Below are positions 9,174 to 17,332 of a DNA stretch of 39,455 nucleotides, piece after piece; the first letter of the stretch is position 1, and each line of letters starts with the position of its first letter. The DNA lies in the NCBI GenBank assembly GCA_021604105.1, contig BQIW01000039.1, positions 1-39,455 on the forward strand. The letters are read 5' to 3'. Source of the stretch: Nitrospirales bacterium (GTDB lineage: Bacteria; Nitrospirota; Nitrospiria; Nitrospirales; UBA8639). A model generated the notes under the pieces. That model did not search any database, was not told the DNA's origin, and saw only the letters and a program-made list of their open reading frames with translations. Both the position numbers and the translations under genes were made by a program.

Positions 9174-9403
9174 AAAACTCTCATGATAATTTGTTGTTTC
9201 TCTTCAGCATCAATGGGCATGTGCCTGGAGACGCATGTCAAGAAAAAAATTCGATTTCTACCTTTACTCCTACGCCAAAAAACTTACACCACTTCCTGTA
9301 GGGGCATAAAAAAATCTTTATACAATGCTTAAAACAAAGGCAATCTGCTCATTTCCTTTTTATTCCTTAGAAAATCACGCGATGCATGACAGTATTCACC
9401 AGG

Positions 9404-9412
9404 TTATACACA
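9404..9412 (+). promoter_or_regulatory. DnaA-box-like TTATACACA
   Basis: This fits the relaxed consensus TTWTNCACA. It lies 230 bp from the pair at 9141-9173 at the far end of the same A+T-rich segment. Confidence 0.35.
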
Positions 9413-9654
9413 AAATTTGGGGATGAAAAATTATTCTCATGGTCTGCATTTTGCCGACCTCAAAAATCAACGCTTTTTCTGTAATGACTACCATTTGCAA
9501 GGAGCCAAGGGAATGATGGGGCAAATCATCTTAAAACTATTCCCATTCTCGTTCGTCTCCAACTTTTTGGCCCACCCTTGCCGATTTCGATGGAAGATAA
9601 TGGTTAAGGTCCCAGTTCTGATCTTACCTAATATCCCGATATCCCATGAGCGTT

Positions 9655-9739
9655 GTCATCCTGAGTGGAACGAAGAATCTCGCTGAGCCGTGCCATCGTC
9701 AATCCTGGCAGAGATCCTTCGATATGGGTTCAGCATGAC
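9655..9739. repeat. 85-bp inverted-repeat element, copy 3
   Basis: Starts with the intact end GTCATCCTGAG (9655-9665) and finishes with TTCAGCATGAC (9729-9739), which differs at two positions from the perfect partner end seen in the copy at 5447. The interior GAACGAAGAATCTCGCTGAG and GCAGAGATCCTTCG match the family pattern. It lies about 100 bp upstream of MITE copy A. Confidence 0.65.
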
Positions 9740-9835
9740 AAGTTGGCGAGGGCCTTGTCTGGTGGTGTTCGTTCAATGTGGGAATGCCCCATTGAAGGTT
9801 TTAGCCTGCATGGGTCAGGCCTCATTTCTATGAAG

Positions 9836-10065
9836 GGGAGTGTTGAGTAATAAGGATGTTCAAGGGCAAAGTTGCCCAGGATTAGATAATGCTACGGGTC
9901 GGTTCAAAAAAGCATGTCCTGAGTCTTCCCGAAGCGTCCGTCCAGTCCTGTCCTGAGGTCTCTCGAAGGAAAGGCCGCAGCCGTTTGTACGCGCGGAGCG
10001 TACGCGTAGTACGTGAGCACGGGAAAATGGCGAGAACGCCGCTGGCGGCTTTTTTCAACAGACCC
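9836..10065 (+). mobile_element. MITE-like element, copy A (230 bp)
   Basis: This is one of four dispersed copies. It runs from GGGAGTGTTGA to TCAACAGACCC, whose reverse complement GGGTCTGTTGA matches the start at 9 of 11 positions. It is flanked by the direct repeat ATGAAG at 9830-9835 and 10066-10071, a probable target-site duplication. It includes the internal segment of about 26 bp around 9946-9971 that copies B and D lack, and lacks part of the GATGAG...CTCATC hairpin near its left side. It codes for no plausible transposase. The long frame running through it is an artefact shared by the family. Confidence 0.75.
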
Positions 10066-10313
10066 ATGAAGAGCCATGCCACATCCGTTCGTACCAGGCC
10101 TGTTTACACAATGCACCTCATTGGTAGAATAAGTGGTGCCTCGCAATTATTCTTCTTTTCCTTTCCTGGCTGTTCAACACACAGTGTTTCACCAATCGTT
10201 TCCTGCAAACCATTCCGTCAACTATGTCGTGTCAGAGGCGGGCGTGCCGTTGTTGATGAGAATTTCTTCGAGCGTTCATCACAGACCTGTCCGCTATGGG
10301 AGAATCATTCCCC

Positions 10314-11675
10314 ATGGCCTCCCTTGAATCCTTCGTAGCGATCGTAGCCGGATGGGTCTGGGGTCCGCCCATGTTGCTTTTGTTGGTCGGCACCGGGTTG
10401 TATCTTACCATTCTGCTGAAGGGTTTGCAGTTTCGTGTCCTCCCGCATGCTCTGAGATTAATTTTTCACAAAGAGCCGGGTGGCAATGGAGATATCAGTC
10501 ATTTTGCCGCGCTCATGACGGCCTTATCCGCCACCGTGGGTATCGGCAATATTGTCGGTGTGGCCGCCGCGATTACGCTCGGGGGACCCGGAGCCGTCTT
10601 TTGGATGTGGATGACCGGGCTGGTGGGCATGGCCACCAAATATGGCGAAGCTGTGCTGGCGGTGAAATACCGTGAGCAGGGGGCATACGGAATGCGTGGC
10701 GGGCCCATGTATTATCTAGCCAACGGTGCCGGGCTTCCCTGGTTAGGCTGGCTTTTTGCCTTGTTTACGGCCTGTGCGGCGTTTGGCATCGGCAACATGA
10801 CGCAGGCCAATGCGGTGGCCGGCATTCTTGAATCGACCTTTCAGATCCAACCCTGGATCACCGGTGTGGTGTTGATGGGGATGACCGGGCTTGTGATCTT
10901 GGGCGGCATCACATCCATTGGCCGGTTTACCTCGGTGCTGGTGCCATTCATGATTGTGGGGTATGTCACGTCAGCCCTGGTTGTCCTGGCCCTGCATGTG
11001 ACGGAGATCCCACAGGCCTTGATGAGTATTGTCTATCATGCCTGGAATCCGATTGCGGCAGGAGGCGGGTTTGCGGGTGCGACGATGGCTGCTGCCATGC
11101 GCTATGGGTTAGCCAGAGGTGTGTTTTCGAATGAATCGGGTTTGGGTTCCGCGCCCATTGCCGCCGCCGCTGCACGCACAGACGATCCGGTCAGGCAGGC
11201 CCTGGTCAGTATGACGCAGACCTTCATCGATACCCTGGTTGTCTGCAGTATGACGGCGTTGATTATCCTGACCGCGACTCCATGGACGCAAGGCATTGAC
11301 GCGGCTCAACTCACCAGCGCCAGTTTCGGGGAAACCTTGGGCCACACAGGAGAACTCATGGTGACCCTCTCCATTACCCTCTTTGCCTATTCGACCTTAA
11401 TCGGCTGGAATTATTATGGGGAGAAAGCCATTGAGTATCTGATGGGGGCGAAGGCGATCGTCTATTACCGCGTGATCTTTGTGGGGGTGGTGCTGCTCGG
11501 CGCCACGTCCAGGTTGGAATTGGTTTGGAATGTGTCCGATGTCATGAACGGCCTGATGGCCATTCCGAATCTCATCGGATTACTGCTATTGGCAAAGGTT
11601 ATAAAACAAGAAACCAAACGGTATGCTAACCGGCAGCTTGTCCCGGAACGATCCCCGGTAAACAAGAGCGATTAA
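10314..11675 (+). CDS. sodium:alanine/glycine symporter (AGCS family)
   Basis: A 453-residue polytopic inner-membrane transporter of the AGCS family, which imports alanine or glycine with Na+. Signatures include [17 protein letters not shown] near the N-terminus, [15 protein letters not shown] in the first conserved loop, [26 protein letters not shown], and [10 protein letters not shown] towards the end. The chosen ATG at 10314 puts WGPP 16-17 residues from the start, as in relatives, and has GGAG 11 bases upstream. An in-frame ATG at 10296 has no ribosome binding site. The protein is full length for the family. It is monocistronic and converges on the small membrane protein gene at 11757. 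The exact substrate (alanine, glycine, possibly glutamine) cannot be decided. Confidence 0.93.
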   Translation: MASLESFVAIVAGWVWGPPMLLLLVGTGLYLTILLKGLQFRVLPHALRLIFHKEPGGNGDISHFAALMTALSATVGIGNIVGVAAAITLGGPGAVFWMWMTGLVGMATKYGEAVLAVKYREQGAYGMRGGPMYYLANGAGLPWLGWLFALFTACAAFGIGNMTQANAVAGILESTFQIQPWITGVVLMGMTGLVILGGITSIGRFTSVLVPFMIVGYVTSALVVLALHVTEIPQALMSIVYHAWNPIAAGGGFAGATMAAAMRYGLARGVFSNESGLGSAPIAAAAARTDDPVRQALVSMTQTFIDTLVVCSMTALIILTATPWTQGIDAAQLTSASFGETLGHTGELMVTLSITLFAYSTLIGWNYYGEKAIEYLMGAKAIVYYRVIFVGVVLLGATSRLELVWNVSDVMNGLMAIPNLIGLLLLAKVIKQETKRYANRQLVPERSPVNKSD

Positions 11676-11756
11676 GAAAAAATTTTGGATTTCACCTCCC
11701 ACGCGATTTCCGGCAGTGGTTCTCGTGATCTATCTCTCTGGGTTTCATCCAAACAA

Positions 11757-11999
11757 TTAGGAACCTGCAATCCATCTCCCAAGCTTCAGTAAGGCATAGG
11801 GGGCAAGGTAAAAGGCCAATACCGAAATAACCACGCCTGTCACCGCCCCGGACATTCCCTCTACAAAAACTCCAGCCAAGGGAAGCAAAAATACAATCAG
11901 GATCATGGCAAGAGCGATCCCTTTGTGGCGTTCATAAAAGGCCGTACGTTGATCACGCTTGAGAGAGTCGGAAAATGAAAGATTGGGAGTCAGAGCCAT
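11757..11999 (-). CDS. small two-helix membrane protein, unknown function
   Basis: An 80-residue protein from ATG 11999 (an in-frame TTG at 12017 would add six residues). A charged N-terminal half (DSLKRDQRTAFYERHKG) is followed by two hydrophobic helices, about residues 30-48 and 51-70, joined by a short loop, with the C-terminus ending GRWIAGS. The pattern suggests a small inner-membrane protein with a cytoplasmic N-terminal tail. No family is recognised. There is no clear Shine-Dalgarno. It lies downstream of, and in the same direction as, the oxidoreductase gene but 150 bp away, and converges on the AGCS symporter. Confidence 0.6.
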   Translation of the reverse strand: MALTPNLSFSDSLKRDQRTAFYERHKGIALAMILIVFLLPLAGVFVEGMSGAVTGVVISVLAFYLAPYALLKLGRWIAGS

Positions 12000-12150
12000 T
12001 GCGCCAGTATAAAGCAATCGCGGACCTATTGCTCCAGTTTTCTTGCCCTGCTTGCAGAGATTTATCTCTTGATCAAAGTGGGAAACTCATGGATGTGAAA
12101 ATCTGATGTGTGATGGTGGTGAGGGAAGGATAAAAACCAACGAATCCCGC

Positions 12151-14511
12151 CTAGTCATTGAGGGCAGGACCGGGATGAGCGGTGGGGTGGATGGTGACGA
12201 CGATAGATTTGGAGGTCGGCGTGTTACTTTTGTCTGCCACGCTGTCGATGGGGATGAGCACGTTGGCCTCGGGAAAATAGGTCGCCGTGCAGGTGCGGGG
12301 AATAGGGTAGGAGACCACGACAAATTGGGGTGCCGTTCGCGTCTTGCCTTTGTGGTGGCTGACGATGTCCACCAGGTCTCCCTTGGCTAAGTGGCGCTCC
12401 TCCATGTCTCGCTCGTTCATGAATATGACCCGTCGTCCGGCTTTAATGCCGCGGTATCGGTCATCCAATCCATAAATGGTCGTGTTGTATTGATCGTGAC
12501 TGCGAATGGTCATCATGAGCAATTGATCCGGTGCCAGGTGAATGTCCGGCATCGAGTGGAGGGTGAACCGGGCTTTACCCGACGGAGTGGGAAATTGCCG
12601 GGCATCGCGAATCGGATTGGCGAGATAGAAGCCGCCCGGATTGTTGACGCGTGCTGTGTAATTATCATGGCCAGGAACAACCTGGCTGATGAGATGACGA
12701 ATTTCGTTGTAATCGTGAATGAGTTCGTCCCACTTGATGTGGTTTCCCGGCCCTTCTTGGTTGTCGAAGGTGGCCTTCGCGAGGCTGGCGATAATGTCGA
12801 CTTCACTTTTGAGCAATTCGGACACCGGCTCGAGTCGTCCTTGTGAGGTCTGGACCACACCCATGGTGTTTTCCGTGGTGACATATTGAGGGATATCATC
12901 TTGAAGATCCTTGTCGGTGCGGCCAAGCGCAGGTAGGATCAGGGCCTCGGTTCCGGTGACCAGATGAGCCCGGTTGAGTTTGGTGGAAATGTGGACGGTG
13001 AGCCGGCAGCGGGAAAGCGCCTTCGCGGTATAGGCTGTATCAGGCGTGGCCGAGAGAAAATTGCCGCCGAGGGCGATGAAGACTTTGGCCTTTCCTGCGT
13101 GCATGGCCTTGATGGCCCGCACCGCGTCGTAACCTCTTTTGGTGGGAGGCTGAAAATGGCAGACCTTTTCGAGTCGATCCAAAAATTCGGGAGTGGGGTT
13201 TTCGGTAATGCCCATGGTGCGATCGCCCTGCACATTGCTATGCCCACGGACGGGGCAGGGGCCTGCACCTGGTTTTCCGATGTTGCCGCGTAACAGAAGG
13301 AAGTTGATGATTTCCTGCATGTTGGCCACGGCGTTTTTATGTTGGGTCATGCCCATGGCCCAGGTGCAGATGATACTCCTGGCTTGTTCAGCAATATCCG
13401 CGGCCTTTTGAATGTCTTCGCGCGCAATACCGCTGCCTTCCTCAATTTTTTCCCATGATATGTTACGTGTATGAGTCGCGAAATTGTCAAAGCCTTCGGT
13501 GTATTCCTGTATGAACGGCAGGTCAAGAATCGTGCCGGGATTTTTTTCTTCCCGCATGAGCAGTTCCTTCATGATGCCTTTGAGCAGGGCCACGTCACCA
13601 TTGATTTTGATGGGGAGAAACAACGTGGCGATCGGGGTCCCCTGACCCAACCAGCGGGTGACTTCCCGGGGATGAATGAACCGGGTGGTCCCGGCCTCGG
13701 GAAGTGGATTAATGCTGACAATCTGACAGCCGCGCCGTGCGGCCTCCTGAAGGGTGGTGAGCATACGCGGATGGTTGGTGCCGGGATTTTGTCCCAGAAT
13801 GAAGATGGCATCGGCCTTATCGAAATCGTCGAGGGTGACGGTGGCTTTGCCGATGCCGATGACCTCTTTTAACGCCACGCTGCTGGACTCGTGGCACATG
13901 TTGGAAGAATCGGGTAGATTGTTGGTGCCATAGAGTCGCGCGAAGAGTTGATAGAGGAAGGCGGCTTCGTTGCTGGTGCGCCCGGATGTATAGAAAATGG
14001 CTTCGTTGGGATCGTTGAGGTCATGAAGGTGCCCGGCGATGGTGTCAAAGGCTTTGACCCATGAAATAGGATGATAATGGGTATCCCCGCTTCGCTTGAT
14101 CATCGGACGGATGAGGCGTCCCTGCTGCCCTAGCCAGTAATCCGATTCCCTGCCCAGTTGCTCCAGGGAATATCGTTGAAAAAATTCTTTCGTGATGACG
14201 TTGGTGGTGGCTTCATGGGCAACAGCTTTGACGCCGTTTTCACAAAACTCGGTCATAGCCCGCGCGCCATCGGGATCGGGCCAGCCACAACCCGGGCAAT
14301 CAAACCCTTGCTTTTGATTGACCTTGAGAAGGGCCTGGGCACCGCGCAGGAAGCCGAGTTCGTGTGTGGTGTGTTTGAGGGAAGTGAGAATAGCAGGAAT
14401 GCCGCCGGCGCTCCTGGAGGGCGCGTCAAGTTGAAGATCGTAAGAATCTTCGATCGGGATTTCCCACGTCGGGGCTGACGGGGCTTCCGGTATGTCGCGT
14501 TGTTCGTCCAC
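12151..14511 (-). CDS. YdeP/FdhF-like molybdopterin oxidoreductase, alpha subunit
   Basis: A 786-residue member of the bis-MGD oxidoreductase family, in the branch of E. coli YdeP (TIGR01701). The N-terminus has GGIPAILTSLKH (36-47) and CPGCGWPDP (72-80), typical of this branch, rather than the four-Cys [4Fe-4S] motif of classical formate dehydrogenases. NMCHESS (204-210) aligns with the metal-ligand loop, so Cys206 is the likely molybdenum ligand in place of selenocysteine. A C-terminal molydop-binding domain follows (LMMTIRSHDQYNTTIYG). It is probably a cytoplasmic formate-dehydrogenase-like enzyme, but the substrate is unproven. The start is GTG at 14511 with GAGG six bases upstream, inside the end of fdhD: the two genes overlap by 86 nt. 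No electron-transfer subunit is adjacent. Confidence 0.9.
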   Translation of the reverse strand: MDEQRDIPEAPSAPTWEIPIEDSYDLQLDAPSRSAGGIPAILTSLKHTTHELGFLRGAQALLKVNQKQGFDCPGCGWPDPDGARAMTEFCENGVKAVAHEATTNVITKEFFQRYSLEQLGRESDYWLGQQGRLIRPMIKRSGDTHYHPISWVKAFDTIAGHLHDLNDPNEAIFYTSGRTSNEAAFLYQLFARLYGTNNLPDSSNMCHESSSVALKEVIGIGKATVTLDDFDKADAIFILGQNPGTNHPRMLTTLQEAARRGCQIVSINPLPEAGTTRFIHPREVTRWLGQGTPIATLFLPIKINGDVALLKGIMKELLMREEKNPGTILDLPFIQEYTEGFDNFATHTRNISWEKIEEGSGIAREDIQKAADIAEQARSIICTWAMGMTQHKNAVANMQEIINFLLLRGNIGKPGAGPCPVRGHSNVQGDRTMGITENPTPEFLDRLEKVCHFQPPTKRGYDAVRAIKAMHAGKAKVFIALGGNFLSATPDTAYTAKALSRCRLTVHISTKLNRAHLVTGTEALILPALGRTDKDLQDDIPQYVTTENTMGVVQTSQGRLEPVSELLKSEVDIIASLAKATFDNQEGPGNHIKWDELIHDYNEIRHLISQVVPGHDNYTARVNNPGGFYLANPIRDARQFPTPSGKARFTLHSMPDIHLAPDQLLMMTIRSHDQYNTTIYGLDDRYRGIKAGRRVIFMNERDMEERHLAKGDLVDIVSHHKGKTRTAPQFVVVSYPIPRTCTATYFPEANVLIPIDSVADKSNTPTSKSIVVTIHPTAHPGPALND

Positions 14512-15403
14512 CTGTGTCCTCTAGTTCTAAAGCCTGGTGTGCTTGAATTCGTCCGGAGTCGTGATAGACCGTCATGCGTTGATGGTCTAAAAACCCCACC
14601 AGGGTCATGTTGAATTCTTGTGCCATCTGCGCCGCGAGTGTGGAGGGTGCGCCAACGGCGGCCACAAACGGGATGCCGCCCATGGAGGATTTCTGCATGA
14701 GTTCGAAGCTGGCCCGACCGCTGACCAGCACCACATGGCGATGCAGGGGAAGGTGGTTATTAATCAGGGCCCACCCCAGGACTTTATCCAGGGCGTTGTG
14801 CCGTCCGACATCTTCCCGCATACACAGTAGAGTGCCCTCTTCATCAAACAGAGCTGAGGCATGACAGCCCCCGGTTTTCTGAAAGAGTTGTTGCTCGGCG
14901 GCCATGCGTTCCGGCAGACCGAATAACATGTTTGGGGTGACGGTAGGGGAGGTGAGATTTTTAATGGTTTGGCCAAATTGGTTGTTGATTTTGAGGGCTT
15001 CGATGGAAGTTTTGCCGCAGATCCCACAACTGGAAGTGGTATAAAAATTCCGGTCCATTGTCGTGGTTTTCACCGACACGTGAGAGTGCAACTTCACTCG
15101 CACAATATTGTGAAAGTTCTGCCCTTCGACTATTGGTCCACAGGGGCGAATCTGTTTAATGTCGTTCCATCCGGCAATGATCCCTTCGGTAAACAGAAAT
15201 CCCGCGGCCAGTTCTATATCCTGTCCGGGAGTCCGCATGGTGATCGACACACTCTTCCGTTCCGACCTGCCATTGGCCCAATACTCCAGTCGAATTTCAA
15301 GTGGCTCTTCAATGGCCAACTGGTCTGGTCTGGTGGGCATAGCCGGGCGGGCGAAATTGGGGAAAAAGATCGTATTCTGCGTCGAATAGAGTTTGGTTGC
15401 CAT
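14426..15403 (-). CDS. fdhD: formate dehydrogenase maturation sulfurtransferase FdhD
   Basis: A 325-residue FdhD, which passes sulfur from a cysteine desulfurase to the bis-MGD cofactor of formate-dehydrogenase-type enzymes. The sulfur-carrying pair is in SSCGICG (124-130, Cys126 and Cys129). GGCHAS (178-183), EDVGRHNALDK (197-207) and GRASFEL (229-235) are the other family motifs. The ATG at 15403 follows AGAAAGAGG with an eight-base spacer. It is the first gene of a two-gene minus-strand unit with the molybdopterin oxidoreductase, the likely client. The last 28 residues, read through the start of the oxidoreductase gene, are rich in Arg, Thr and Pro and appear not to belong to the conserved domain. 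Confidence 0.95.
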   Translation of the reverse strand: MATKLYSTQNTIFFPNFARPAMPTRPDQLAIEEPLEIRLEYWANGRSERKSVSITMRTPGQDIELAAGFLFTEGIIAGWNDIKQIRPCGPIVEGQNFHNIVRVKLHSHVSVKTTTMDRNFYTTSSCGICGKTSIEALKINNQFGQTIKNLTSPTVTPNMLFGLPERMAAEQQLFQKTGGCHASALFDEEGTLLCMREDVGRHNALDKVLGWALINNHLPLHRHVVLVSGRASFELMQKSSMGGIPFVAAVGAPSTLAAQMAQEFNMTLVGFLDHQRMTVYHDSGRIQAHQALELEDTGGRTTRHTGSPVSPDVGNPDRRFLRSST

Positions 15404-15730
15404 GCTCCAAACCTCTTTCTCGTTTAATGGCCAAACGCCATTGGTCTTACTGGTCTATGGTTATTATAGCTCCCTTCCTTCTCCTATGCACGGCGGAATT
15501 CTTTCTCGATCGACGCAGGCCTGCCAAGGAGCATGTTAGGCCACAATTTATCATCGGCGGTGTCATTCTGAGAAGCGAAGTTTCTTGTCAGGCCATGAGA
15601 GGCATCTTGTCCTTGATCGCCCCTCACCACAGATTGATGCCTGTAATGGTTATAATGTACTGGTGCCATAAACTCCTATCATTGGCTGTCATATTTCCTG
15701 ATACGAGAGTGCATGCTCAACAGGGGAACA
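15404..15730. other. divergent intergenic region
   Basis: A gap of 327 bp between fdhD (-) and the SDR gene (+). A one-ended remnant of the inverted-repeat family, GTCATTCTGAG followed by AAGCGAAG, is visible at 15562-15580. No gene and no strong promoter pair were recognised. Confidence 0.4.
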
Positions 15731-17164
15731 ATGAAAATTCTTTTGACAGGTGCGACGGGGTATGTGGGCGGGAGGCTGCTACGTCGGTTGGAGCAGCAGG
15801 GCCGGCAGGTGCGGTGCCTTGCACGACGGCCCGAGTTTTTGAAAGAGGGGGTCGGCCCAGGCACGGAGGTCATTGCCGGTGATGTGCTTGACCCGGCCAG
15901 TTTGGCGACCGCGATGCGTGAAGTGGAAGTGGCCTACTACCTTGTGCATTCCATGGGGACGTCGGGAGGTTTCGAGGAAACTGACCGTATCGCCGCACGG
16001 AATTTCAGCGAAGCCGCTTGGGCCGCCGGCCTGAAGCGCCTCATTTATCTTGGAGGGCTGGGAGACGATCGTGAATCGTTGTCTCCTCATCTGCGGAGCC
16101 GGCATGAAGTAGGGGAAATCCTTCGTCAATCCGGTGTGCCTGTGGTGGAATTACGGGCGTCGATCGTGATCGGCTCCGGCAGTTTATCATTTGAAATGAT
16201 TCGCACCCTGGTTGAGCGGTTGCCGGTGATGCTGACGCCTCGCTGGGTCCATGTTCCCGCGCAACCCATCGCGATCGATGATGTGCTGGCCTATCTGATC
16301 GGCTCTCTTGATGTACCGCTTCCGGAAAGCCTGGTTGTAGAAATCGGTGGGGACGATATTGTGTCGTATGGGGATTTGATGCGGGAGTATGCTCGCCAGC
16401 GTAGATTGCGGCGGATCATGATTCCGGTTCCTGTTCTCACGCCGCGACTGTCGAGCCTATGGCTTGGCCTTGTGACGCCGTTGTATGCACGGGTCGGGCG
16501 TAAGCTTATTCAAAGCATCAAATATCCTACCGTGGTTCGCGACCATTCTGCGAGACGTTTGTTTGCGATCGAGCCCATCAGTGTGCGTGAAGCCATCGCG
16601 CACGCGTTACGCAATGAAGAACGGGAACTTGCGGAATCGCGTTGGTCGGATGCGCTTTCTGCGTCCGGGGACGTGCGGCAGTATGGGGGGGTGCGATTCG
16701 GCAATCGGCTGCATGATGTGCGCACGGTGCAGGTGCCTGTCTCGACCCCTGACGCGTTTCGCCCGATTCAACGAATCGGCGGGCGGACCGGCTGGTACTT
16801 TGCCGATTGGCTGTGGGCGCTCCGGGGCTGGTTGGATCTATTGGTGGGAGGGGTAGGCCTTCGCCGTGGCCGGCGTAACCAGGAAGAGTTGCGCGTAGGC
16901 GATGTGGTGGATTGGTGGCGGGTGGAAGCCATTGAGCCGGGAGTGCGTCTCCGGCTCTTCGCTGAGATGAAGTTGCCGGGACGTGCCTGGCTCGAATTTC
17001 TCGTAGAACCTCATGGCGCCGGTTCAAAAATTACGCAAACAGCCAGCTTCGATCCCATTGGATTGAGCGGGTTGTTGTATTGGTATGGCGTGTGGCCGGT
17101 CCACGAATTGGTCTTTCGGGGTATGGTGAAGGGCATCGCCCGCGCGGCGCAACGATCGAAATGA
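15731..17164 (+). CDS. NAD(P)-binding SDR-family protein with C-terminal DUF2867
   Basis: A 477-residue two-domain protein. Residues 1 to about 280 form an atypical short-chain dehydrogenase (NmrA/epimerase-like), with the nucleotide-binding GATGYVG at 7-13, an Arg-rich strand (CLARRPEF) that favours NADP, and a YYLVHSMG strand. From about residue 300 to the end is DUF2867 (SRPBCC-like), ending in the typical YWYGVWPVHELVFRGM. The reaction is unknown. The ATG at 15731 directly follows AGGGGAAC, a good ribosome binding site, so I reject an in-frame upstream start at 15713. It is monocistronic and divergent from fdhD. The domain order and length are the usual ones for this family in many environmental bacteria. 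Confidence 0.88.
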   Translation: MKILLTGATGYVGGRLLRRLEQQGRQVRCLARRPEFLKEGVGPGTEVIAGDVLDPASLATAMREVEVAYYLVHSMGTSGGFEETDRIAARNFSEAAWAAGLKRLIYLGGLGDDRESLSPHLRSRHEVGEILRQSGVPVVELRASIVIGSGSLSFEMIRTLVERLPVMLTPRWVHVPAQPIAIDDVLAYLIGSLDVPLPESLVVEIGGDDIVSYGDLMREYARQRRLRRIMIPVPVLTPRLSSLWLGLVTPLYARVGRKLIQSIKYPTVVRDHSARRLFAIEPISVREAIAHALRNEERELAESRWSDALSASGDVRQYGGVRFGNRLHDVRTVQVPVSTPDAFRPIQRIGGRTGWYFADWLWALRGWLDLLVGGVGLRRGRRNQEELRVGDVVDWWRVEAIEPGVRLRLFAEMKLPGRAWLEFLVEPHGAGSKITQTASFDPIGLSGLLYWYGVWPVHELVFRGMVKGIARAAQRSK

Positions 17165-17332
17165 CGTTTTCGTAAAATGTTTTGCATCCTTCATGCTGCA
17201 AACCTCTTGGAGTTTTTCTTCTCTTCCGGCCGGTAAAGGCACATCAGCGAAACATCATTCCGCCTTTGGCAGACATGTGATGATGACCGTGGTGGATATT
17301 TCAGAATCCAGTCAATCGGATGAGGTGAGTCT

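Larger units (their letters stand above)
8646..9654. other. A+T-rich gene-poor region with DnaA-box-like sites
   Basis: About 1 kb with no credible gene: frames here are short and low in protein-like character. Bases 9061-9420 have 131 G or C of 360 by hand count (36%). Three 9-mers match or nearly match DnaA boxes: TTATCAACA at 9141-9149, TGTGGATAA (perfect consensus on the minus strand) at 9165-9173, and TTATACACA at 9404-9412. No dnaA, dnaN, gyr, mnmG or parAB gene is nearby, so an origin is only a hypothesis. Confidence 0.45.

Noticed and set aside
9889-10338. Plus-strand reading frame beginning inside MITE copy A (VGSKKH...ARSV...FFNRP)
   Set aside because: The same peptide-like frame appears in copies A and B because the DNA repeats. 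There is no ribosome binding site and frame length varies with the small indels between copies. It is a by-product of the element, not a gene.
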